Of a stretch of DNA of 5,350 nucleotides, positions 1 to 5,350 are shown in pieces (within the stretch, counting starts at the first letter, position 1; each line of letters begins with the position of its first letter). The DNA is from CAXDOZ01 sp963991145. Lineage in GTDB: Bacteria; Bacteroidota; Bacteroidia; Chitinophagales; JABDMM01. The stretch spans positions 1 through 5,350 of the forward strand of contig CAXDOZ010000149.1 of NCBI GenBank assembly GCA_963991145.1, in the 5' to 3' direction. Made by a program: the position numbers and the translations under genes. Under the pieces are notes generated by a model, which saw nothing but the letters and a program-made list of their open reading frames with translations, was not told the origin of the DNA and did no database searches.

Positions 1-554
1 AAACTGCTAAAGAGGCTGGCATTCCAATTCACCTGGATGGAGCCAGACTATTTAATGCTCTTGTTGAAACAGGAAACACAACTCAGGAGATCGGGTCCCT
101 CTTTGACAGCATCTCAATATGTCTATCGAAAGGATTAGGAGCTCCTGTAGGTTCTCTCCTTATTGGCAACAAGGATTTCATTAAGCAGGCAAGACGAAAA
201 AGAAAGGCCTTTGGTGGAGGAATGAGACAAGCCGGTATTCTCGCTGCTGCAGGCATTTACGCCCTGGATAAAAATGTCAATCGATTGACCGATGACCATG
301 TTAAAGCCAAAGAGATCAATACAGTTCTAAAGAAGCTACCAATGGTCACAAATGACCTTAACCCTGACACAAATATTATAATGGTAGAGATTGACGGTAG
401 CTATGGCGCAGAGAGGTTTATGAATGAGCTTGAATGCCATAGTATCAGAACCGTCCCATTTGGTGCAAACTGGGTTAGAATGGTCACTCATCTTGATATT
501 GGGGAAAAGGAAATGGACCATTGTTTAACTGTTTTATCAAATCTTGGCTCATAA
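1..554 (+). CDS. ltaE: Low-specificity L-threonine aldolase, C-terminal part (5' end outside window)
   Basis: This is a PLP-dependent cytoplasmic enzyme that cleaves L-threonine or L-allo-threonine to glycine and acetaldehyde. The reading frame is already open at the left edge (first full codon at base 3), so the ATG at 222 is internal. The visible 183 residues carry the family's hallmarks: HLDGARLFNA (residues 10-19), whose Asp12 and Arg15 correspond to cofactor-contacting residues; SKGLGAPVGS (42-51), with Lys43 (bases 129-131) as the Schiff-base lysine; and the Arg/Lys-rich RRKRKAFGGGMRQAGILAAA stretch (64-83). The small C-terminal domain is complete, ending in TAA at 552-554. Full-length relatives are about 340 residues, so roughly the first 155, including the phosphate-binding loop, lie outside the window. 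Nothing in the visible part looks damaged. The low-specificity subtype is inferred from the family; stereospecificity cannot be read from this part. Confidence 0.93.
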   Translation, partial: TAKEAGIPIHLDGARLFNALVETGNTTQEIGSLFDSISICLSKGLGAPVGSLLIGNKDFIKQARRKRKAFGGGMRQAGILAAAGIYALDKNVNRLTDDHVKAKEINTVLKKLPMVTNDLNPDTNIIMVEIDGSYGAERFMNELECHSIRTVPFGANWVRMVTHLDIGEKEMDHCLTVLSNLGS

Positions 555-618
555 GCACAACAGTTCGATAGTCCTTGATATGTGAACATCATAAGCTATC
601 AAATCATTAAATTTGAGT

Positions 619-640
619 ATTAACCCTTGATCAGGTTAAT
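619..640. other. Small inverted repeat (7-bp arms) between convergent genes
   Basis: ATTAACC at 619-625 is exactly complementary to GGTTAAT at 634-640, around an 8-base loop. It lies 10 bases ahead of the stronger hairpin at 650-671, in the gap between the aldolase and the peptidase. The arms are AT-rich and no T tract follows directly, so it would be a weak terminator alone. It may protect the mRNA 3' end, bind a protein, or be chance. Apart from it, I see nothing recognisable in 555-649. Confidence 0.3.
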
Positions 641-649
641 GAATAAGTG

Positions 650-675
650 GAGGCCCACCCCGGTGGGCTTCTTTT
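650..675 (+). terminator. Rho-independent terminator of the threonine aldolase gene, possibly bidirectional
   Basis: The arms 650-659 and 662-671 pair over up to ten positions, with one G-T wobble (652/669). The core is GCCCACC against GGTGGGC; the innermost pair probably opens to leave a four-base loop. On the plus strand a T-rich tail (TTCTTTTATTCT) follows, which fits an intrinsic terminator about 95 bases after the aldolase stop. The minus-strand peptidase gene ends at 674, so its transcript would enter the same hairpin two bases after its stop codon. There the following tract (CACTTATTCATT) is poorer in T, so termination in that direction is probably weaker. Confidence 0.8.
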
Positions 676-2356
676 ATTCTACAAACTCAACAGTGATATA
701 GGTGAGATCATCATTCACTGAAAATTGAAATGCCTTCTTTCCCTTAAATGAATAAAGTGTCCACTCGTTGCTTACAGTGATCCAGGTATGATCCTCTTCA
801 TTTGCCTTTACATTGACAGGCATTGAGAAACCTTCAACATCAGTTACAAAGCGCAACTCAAATAACTGATCTTTCTTTTTCTTACCTAGATAGCGATACT
901 CCAACTTTGGAATAGAGGCATTCATCAAATACTGCTCAAAGATCTTATCCATCTCCATTCCTGTCCTGTCTTCAAAGAAATCAAGAACGTTCTGTGCTGA
1001 AATGGTCTTTAGCCTGAATTCGCTTTCCTGCATTTCCTTAAGCATTGACCACCAGAGTTCATCGTCATTAATAATGTGGCGAACGCTGTTCAGGAAGAGC
1101 ATTCCTTTACTATACATATCTCCACTACCTTCTTCATGGACATGGTATACACCCATCATAGGATTCTTATTCCCTATTGAGCTTTTCTTGGCATTTATAT
1201 ACTTCAGGGCAGTTTCATAGCCGTGAAGGCATTCTACATAGATCGCCTCGCTGTAAGTACAGAATCCTTCATGAATCCATAGATCGGCTACATCGGCGCA
1301 GCTTACATTATTTCCCCACCATTCATGACCGGTCTCATGAATAATGATATAATCGAAATCCAACCCAATGCGACTGTAATCTCTACCCATGTATCCGGTC
1401 TTGTACTGATTTCCATAGGCGATAGCTGTCTGATGCTCCATTCCGAGGTATGGGGTTTCAACTAGCTTGTATCCATCCTCCCAAAAAGGAAATGCTCCAA
1501 GTTTCTTTTCAAAGCACTCCATCATTGGAACTACCTGATGGAAGTGAGATTTAGCCTTAGACAGGTTTTCAGGCAAAACAAAGTACTCCAGATCAAGGCT
1601 GTCACCAGTAAGAGGGCTGATGTAAGTCTCTCCGAATTCTACATAATTTGCGATGTTAAGCGAGACATTGTAAAGATTGATCGGATATGATACATGCCAG
1701 GTAAACTTATTCCTGCCATCCTCAAGAGACTCTTCTCCTCTGAACCTGCCATTCCCAACATATCTGAGTGGCTCAGGAATTGTCACACTAATTGTTACAC
1801 TATCCGGTTCATCGCTCAAGTGATCTTTGCATGCCCAGAACAGACTGGCTCCCATTCCCTGGACCGAAGTACCGATCCAATGATTTCCCTCAGCATCATT
1901 TGAGAATGTAAATCCACCATCCCAAGGAGCATTTTTTGCAACTATGGGTTTTCCGTGATAATAGACTGAAACGATGTAATCCTTACCAATTTCTAAATCC
2001 GCCCGTAGGGCGAAAAAGAATGCATTACACTCTCTTGAGATTGAGATTGAATCACCTCTGGAGAAAAGTACTGAGTCGATAATGAGATTCTCATAAAGAT
2101 CTAATTGAAGTCGATCGATACTTTCAACTGCTCTAAAATGTATCTGAGACTGACCAATAATCGATTGATCATTGGGATCGATCTGAAAATCGAGATCGTA
2201 GTAAAAGACATCCATCGCGGAACGCTCCGGGTAGAGATATCCTCTGAGACTATCACATCGATCGAATGACTTGTTTGGTCCGTCGAGAAGCTGCCCTTGA
2301 GCGGAAAGAAATATTAACAGAGAACTAAAGACGGTGATCAAACATTTCATTAGCAT
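674..2356 (-). CDS. Exported M1-family zinc metallopeptidase (aminopeptidase N-like)
   Basis: The 560-residue product is a gluzincin peptidase. The zinc site is HETGH at 340-344 with the third ligand Glu363, the exact HExxH-x18-E spacing of family M1. Tyr415 in MYSKGMLFLNSVR matches the transition-state tyrosine. GMEHQ (305-309) stands where classical aminopeptidases have GAMEN. WACKDHLSDEPD (174-185) is the conserved segment of the N-terminal beta domain. The N-terminus is a signal peptide: hydrophobic residues 5-18, then A-Q-G before Gln22, a likely signal peptidase I site, so the protein should be periplasmic or secreted. No type IX sorting domain follows; the C-terminus ends in a short beta-rich region, making this a compact M1 protein without the large helical ERAP1-type domain. 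Start: an in-frame TAA lies 18 bases upstream, leaving ATG at 2356 or the third codon (2350); the latter puts Lys directly after Met. Substrate is unknown; aminopeptidase activity is inferred from the family. Confidence 0.9.
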   Translation of the reverse strand: MLMKCLITVFSSLLIFLSAQGQLLDGPNKSFDRCDSLRGYLYPERSAMDVFYYDLDFQIDPNDQSIIGQSQIHFRAVESIDRLQLDLYENLIIDSVLFSRGDSISISRECNAFFFALRADLEIGKDYIVSVYYHGKPIVAKNAPWDGGFTFSNDAEGNHWIGTSVQGMGASLFWACKDHLSDEPDSVTISVTIPEPLRYVGNGRFRGEESLEDGRNKFTWHVSYPINLYNVSLNIANYVEFGETYISPLTGDSLDLEYFVLPENLSKAKSHFHQVVPMMECFEKKLGAFPFWEDGYKLVETPYLGMEHQTAIAYGNQYKTGYMGRDYSRIGLDFDYIIIHETGHEWWGNNVSCADVADLWIHEGFCTYSEAIYVECLHGYETALKYINAKKSSIGNKNPMMGVYHVHEEGSGDMYSKGMLFLNSVRHIINDDELWWSMLKEMQESEFRLKTISAQNVLDFFEDRTGMEMDKIFEQYLMNASIPKLEYRYLGKKKKDQLFELRFVTDVEGFSMPVNVKANEEDHTWITVSNEWTLYSFKGKKAFQFSVNDDLTYITVEFVE

Positions 2357-2369
2357 TGATTTTGGTTCG

Positions 2370-2377
2370 CAAATTTA
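2370..2377 (-). promoter_or_regulatory. Candidate Bacteroidota -7 promoter element for the M1 peptidase gene
   Basis: Read on the minus strand, these bases are TAAATTTG, a perfect match to the TAnnTTTG -7 element used by the primary sigma factor of Bacteroidota. It lies 13 bases before the first ATG, so transcription would start only a few bases ahead of the gene, giving a very short leader and favouring the ATG at 2350. No TTG -33 element is seen at the expected distance of about 19-21 bases; the nearest TTG is 11 bases away. The call rests on one short motif in an AT-rich 69-bp divergent gap that must also hold the start signals of the phosphoesterase gene. Confidence 0.35.
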
Positions 2378-2425
2378 AACTCTGCGAGCAATGAACATTT
2401 TTTATTTCTCAGGATTCTTAAGAGC

Positions 2426-3667
2426 GTGGCAAGATTTATCATAACAAGTATCATTTTTCTTACAGTTCTGGTAGCTATAGATCTCTATGCATTTCAGGCT
2501 GTTCGCACTGCATTTAAAGATGCCTCGATAAGAGTTCAGAGAATCTCTACAATCCTTTACTGGTCTGTAACTGCGATAACCGTGCTAAGTTTTCTAATGG
2601 CAGGATTCATCAATTTCAGAGCCTGGCCGGATTCGATCAGATCTATAATTATTGGAGTGATCTTCCTCGCATTTATCGTAAAGCTCTTTTTGGTCTTTTT
2701 CCTCTTACTTGAAGATCTAAGCCGACTCTTAAGATTTGCCGCAGCTCAAATTGGTTCTGGAGGAAGTGATGTAGACCTCAGTAGAAAAAGGTTTCTAAGC
2801 CAGGTAGCCCTTGGGGTTTCTGCCCTTCCGGTTTTTGCATTTCTGCACGGGATCATAGTAAATGCCTACAATTACAAGGTTTGGAAGACAAGCATTAATC
2901 TGCCCAACCTACCAGCCTCAATGGATGGTTTTAAGATCGTTCAGTTATCTGATATTCATTCGGGCAGTTTTGGGAAGAAAGAGCCCGTGGAGGAAGCTAT
3001 TCAGCAGATCAATGCTCTGGAGCCTGATGTCATCCTATTCACCGGGGATATTGTAAATGAGATCTCAACAGAATTAGAGCCCTTTACGGGGATATTCTCT
3101 AAGCTGAAGGCAAAGCATGGAGTCTTTGCTGTTACAGGTAATCACGATCATGCTGATTACTACCCCTGGAATAATCAGGAAGAAAGAGATGCGGATCTTG
3201 CAAATCTCCTTCGCATGGAGCGCGAGATGGGTTGGACAGTCCTAATGGATGAAAATCACAAGATTGAATCTGAAGATGGTTCTATCTCTTTAATTGGAGT
3301 TCAAAACTGGAGCGCTAAGGGAAGATTCAAGCAGTACGGAGACCTTGCAAAAGCCTATCAGGGTGCTGAAGATTCCGATGTCAAGGTGCTTCTCTCCCAC
3401 GACCCTTCGCACTGGGATGCTCAGGTTGTCCCTGAATACTCTGATATCGACCTTCAATTATCTGGTCATACTCATGGAGCACAATTTGGAATTGAGAATA
3501 AATACTTCAGATGGAGTCCAGCTCAGATCATGTATGAGCAATGGGCAGGTCTGTACCAGAAAGGGAAACAATACCTCTACGTAAATCGTGGCTTTGGCTT
3601 TATTGGTTATCCCGGCCGAGTAGGGATCCTACCCGAGATCGCTGAGATCACACTTAAAAAGGCCTAA
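2426..3667 (+). CDS. Membrane-anchored calcineurin-like metallophosphoesterase (YkuE/YaeI-like)
   Basis: The 413-residue protein has a hydrophobic N-terminal half and a dinuclear-metal phosphoesterase domain from about residue 168. The metal and catalytic motifs are all present: D176-I-H178, G207-D208, G238-N-H-D241, His325 in LLSHDPSHW, and G347-H-T-H-G351. Predicted membrane helices are near 4-24, 43-63, 71-95 and 126-147. The loops at 27-39 and 100-122 are rich in Arg and Lys, so by the positive-inside rule they are cytoplasmic and the catalytic domain faces the periplasm. SRKRFLSQ (119-126), just before the last helix, resembles the twin-arginine signal of YkuE-type relatives, with Lys for the second Arg. 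Start: an in-frame TGA lies at 2357-2359, and GTG 2426 is the only ATG, GTG or TTG codon between it and the hydrophobic N-terminus; the next in-frame ATG is codon 58, inside helix 2. The substrate cannot be told from sequence; relatives act on phosphodiesters, phospholipids or, as in chlamydial LpxG, UDP-diacylglucosamine. Confidence 0.88.
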   Translation: MARFIITSIIFLTVLVAIDLYAFQAVRTAFKDASIRVQRISTILYWSVTAITVLSFLMAGFINFRAWPDSIRSIIIGVIFLAFIVKLFLVFFLLLEDLSRLLRFAAAQIGSGGSDVDLSRKRFLSQVALGVSALPVFAFLHGIIVNAYNYKVWKTSINLPNLPASMDGFKIVQLSDIHSGSFGKKEPVEEAIQQINALEPDVILFTGDIVNEISTELEPFTGIFSKLKAKHGVFAVTGNHDHADYYPWNNQEERDADLANLLRMEREMGWTVLMDENHKIESEDGSISLIGVQNWSAKGRFKQYGDLAKAYQGAEDSDVKVLLSHDPSHWDAQVVPEYSDIDLQLSGHTHGAQFGIENKYFRWSPAQIMYEQWAGLYQKGKQYLYVNRGFGFIGYPGRVGILPEIAEITLKKA

Positions 3668-3777
3668 AGCCAATTGGGCCCATTTCTCTACAATCAGTCC
3701 GTTTAAGTTGAAAAGCTAGTCGGGGATTCTCTTGCATCCTTGATCAATTTGCTGAAATTCGACTGAGATATTTAAAA

Positions 3778-4485
3778 ATGACGGACGAAAGCTCTATTCC
3801 ATACAAAGTAATCGATATCCGCAATGGATTCATTTATCAGGGACAAACGCTTGTTCTTAGTGATGTATCAGTCTCTATCGAGCCTGGTGAATTCGTATAT
3901 CTTATCGGAAAGACCGGTAGCGGAAAGAGCTCTTTCTTAAAAACCCTGTACGGAGATCTTCCACTTGTTAGAGGAGAGGGTTTTGTATCTGGTATTGACC
4001 TTAATACCCTTAAGCGAAATCAGGTTCCAAAGCTTCGTCGTCAGCTAGGGATCGTTTTTCAGGACTTTCAGCTTTTGATGGATCGCTCAGTAAATGACAA
4101 CCTGAAATTTGTTCTTAAAGCAACTGGCTGGTCTTCATCCAAGGATATACAGATGCGTATCGATGAGGTATTGTCTGAGGTGGGTTTGAAGACCAAAGGC
4201 TTCAAAATGCCTCATGAGCTATCAGGTGGAGAACAACAGAGAGTTGTGATAGCAAGAGCTTTACTTAACAAGCCAAAGTTGATCCTCGCTGATGAGCCTA
4301 CAGGGAATTTAGATCCAGATACTTCAGATGATATCATGAATCTGCTTCGTGAGATCTACCGAAAAATGGACACAGCAGTTCTGATGGCTACTCATGATTA
4401 TACGATACTTGAGAAATTCCCCGGTAGAATTTTAAGAGTTGCCGGAGGTAAGATCAATGAGGATCAGGGAATAAGGATGCAATAA
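3778..4485 (+). CDS. ftsE: Cell-division ABC ATPase FtsE
   Basis: The 235-residue product is a cytoplasmic ATPase that pairs with the membrane protein FtsX; FtsEX controls peptidoglycan hydrolases at the division septum. All nucleotide-site motifs are intact: Walker A GKTGSGKSS (44-52), Q-loop Gln95, signature LSGGEQQR (148-155), Walker B LILADEPTGNLD (168-179) with catalytic Glu173, and switch His206 in ATHD. The segment FQDFQLLMDRSVNDNL (94-109) matches the FtsE form of the Q-loop region (FQDxxLLxDRxVxxNV) and separates it from LolD and MacB, the main alternatives. Length fits the family (222 in E. coli). The ATG has an A-rich leader (TATTTAAAA), as is common in Bacteroidota. No ftsX is adjacent: a phosphoesterase lies upstream and a convergent gene downstream, so FtsX must be encoded elsewhere. 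A 110-bp gap precedes the gene, so it may have its own promoter, though I could not identify one. Its last 32 bases overlap the minus-strand glycosyltransferase gene. Confidence 0.88.
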   Translation: MTDESSIPYKVIDIRNGFIYQGQTLVLSDVSVSIEPGEFVYLIGKTGSGKSSFLKTLYGDLPLVRGEGFVSGIDLNTLKRNQVPKLRRQLGIVFQDFQLLMDRSVNDNLKFVLKATGWSSSKDIQMRIDEVLSEVGLKTKGFKMPHELSGGEQQRVVIARALLNKPKLILADEPTGNLDPDTSDDIMNLLREIYRKMDTAVLMATHDYTILEKFPGRILRVAGGKINEDQGIRMQ

Positions 4486-5350
4486 TCTTCTGCGCTCCTG
4501 CCCTGTTTGAGAAACCCTTATCCAGAATTTCTTTTCTCTTTTCGATATCCTCCTGCTTGAATTCCTTTTCCATTAGCTCAAGCAAAGTGCTCTTCATTTC
4601 TTCAGCACTTGACTCTACATAGCACAAAGATTCCAGTCCGGTGTCCTCTACCATTTGATTATTCACAAGACAGAACCTCCCACGGAACAATGCGTTCAGA
4701 AGTTTTAGCTTGATGCCGGTTGGCTGAAAGGTGCATAGGATATTTACATGTGCATCCCTGATGAGAGCATCAAGCTCAAGGTCGTTCGGCTCTACAATTA
4801 ACTCAACATTTGGAGTCTTAGCTACGATCTTCTCAAGTGCAGGAAGTGGTTTTCTGCCGGCTATTTTCAGCTTAACATCAGTCCCTTTTACAATCCTGGA
4901 AATAATGTACAATGCTGCCTGATGATTCTCCACGATACCCAGGCTGCCGTGGTATAAAATGTAATCCCCCTTCCCGGGTTTTGAGGCTACAGTATCGTTA
5001 GGATGAAATGCAGGCAAATATGTGGTCTGAGGGAATCGCTCTTCATATTCGTGCTGATCCTTCTTACTGATAGTGAAGATATTACTGGCATGCTCTAAGA
5101 CATCCTCAAACTTCTTCAATTTATAGGATTCAGTGTAGTAATAGAACTTAAGAAAGAAGTTGCGTTCTGATTTCCCTAACTGCCTGTAATAGTCCCATTC
5201 TACATTGTGCATTCTAGCGGCTTTCAATCGGTCCTCAAATTCAGGTTGCTTAAGGTAGGAGCAAGTATGAAGCCCCTCGAATAGAATGGGATGATCATCC
5301 TTTAAAAGCACATCCTGAAGGTCATTTGAATCTCTTGAGGCTGCGATGTA
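4454..5350 (-). CDS. Glycosyltransferase-like protein, GT-B/GT4 type (5' end outside window)
   Basis: The minus-strand frame is open from the right edge to TGA at 4456-4454. The GTG at 5311 is an internal Val: 13 more codons (YIAASRDSNDLQD) run upstream to the edge without a stop, so the true start lies beyond. The 298 visible residues look like a GT-B glycosyltransferase lacking part of its N-terminal domain. Visible segments are PILFEGLHT (21-29), RMHNVEWDYY (46-55), the SNIFTISKKD stretch (89-98) typical of the region before the interdomain linker, ILYHGSLGIVENHQA (131-145) opening the C-terminal Rossmann domain, KLKIAGRKP (161-169), and TGIKLKLLNALFRG (211-224) at the nucleotide-sugar site. 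In this last motif both glutamates of the usual EX7E are replaced (Thr211 and Asn219). No membrane segment is visible. Donor, acceptor and pathway are unknown; an envelope polysaccharide or glycolipid role is plausible but not shown. The gene ends inside the 3' end of ftsE. Confidence 0.78.
   Translation of the reverse strand, partial: YIAASRDSNDLQDVLLKDDHPILFEGLHTCSYLKQPEFEDRLKAARMHNVEWDYYRQLGKSERNFFLKFYYYTESYKLKKFEDVLEHASNIFTISKKDQHEYEERFPQTTYLPAFHPNDTVASKPGKGDYILYHGSLGIVENHQAALYIISRIVKGTDVKLKIAGRKPLPALEKIVAKTPNVELIVEPNDLELDALIRDAHVNILCTFQPTGIKLKLLNALFRGRFCLVNNQMVEDTGLESLCYVESSAEEMKSTLLELMEKEFKQEDIEKRKEILDKGFSNRAGAQKIIASLFPDPH

Noticed and set aside
222..554. A 110-residue gene starting at ATG 222
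   Set aside because: It is the C-terminal part of threonine aldolase. The frame is open from base 3 and the catalytic lysine lies upstream of this ATG.
625..633. Nine-base word CCTTGATCA shared with 3738-3746
   Set aside because: Two copies of a nine-base word in a window this size, with no shared flanks, can easily be chance.
2070..2265. Cluster of TCGAT/GATC-like words suggesting a repeat or binding-site array
   Set aside because: Spacing is irregular and the words fall on Asp, Ile and Arg codons of the peptidase (for example IDRL, IDSV, QIDPND), so coding composition explains them.
2391..2444. Short 17-codon ORF (MNIFYFSGFLRAWQDLS) across the phosphoesterase start
   Set aside because: It is out of frame with the phosphoesterase, has no recognisable leader and no regulatory peptide character such as repeated codons; chance is the simplest explanation.
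3661..3690. Possible terminator after the phosphoesterase (GGCC at 3661-3664 and 3677-3680)
   Set aside because: The stem is only 4-5 bp with a 12-base loop, it overlaps the stop codon, and no proper T tract follows. It is too weak to call.
3744..3751. TCAATTTG as a -7 promoter element for ftsE
   Set aside because: It departs from TAnnTTTG at the conserved A and has no TTG at the -33 distance (nearest gaps are 9 and 33 bases).
4454..5311. Glycosyltransferase gene starting at the GTG complementary to 5309-5311
   Set aside because: The frame continues upstream to the window edge with no stop and with plausible protein sequence, and a GT-B protein needs more N-terminal sequence than this start would give. 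The gene is truncated by the window.

Overview
The window looks like an ordinary stretch of a Bacteroidota chromosome, probably from the Flavobacteriales or a neighbouring group. Four things point there: moderately AT-rich DNA, A-rich rather than Shine-Dalgarno leaders, a perfect TAnnTTTG-type promoter element upstream of a secreted peptidase, and a lone FtsE with no FtsX beside it. The taxonomic call is inference from sequence character, not from a marker gene.

The layout is five protein genes, two of them cut by the window edges. Positions 1-554 (+) hold the C-terminal half of a low-specificity L-threonine aldolase. An intergenic stretch follows, ending in a strong hairpin with a T-rich tail at about 650-675. 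Positions 674-2356 (-) encode an exported M1-family zinc metallopeptidase that converges on the aldolase. A 69-bp divergent gap at 2357-2425 separates it from a membrane-anchored calcineurin-like metallophosphoesterase at 2426-3667 (+), which starts at GTG. After a 110-bp gap, 3778-4485 (+) encodes the ABC ATPase FtsE. Its last 32 bases overlap, tail to tail, the end of a glycosyltransferase-like gene on the minus strand (4454-5350). That gene has no start in the window: the frame stays open to the right edge, and the GTG at 5311 is internal.

The genes do not form one pathway. Strand alternates (+, -, +, +, -), so the only possible co-transcribed pair is the phosphoesterase and ftsE. Three of the products belong to the cell envelope (secreted peptidase, membrane phosphoesterase, FtsE) and a fourth, the glycosyltransferase, may do so. 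That clustering is weak evidence of a shared role. No RNA gene, mobile element, CRISPR array, integration scar or defence module was seen, and I found no convincing undescribed system. The points most worth a second look are the substituted EX7E motif of the glycosyltransferase-like protein, the four-helix membrane module with an RK-type twin-arginine-like motif on the phosphoesterase, and the ftsE/glycosyltransferase overlap.
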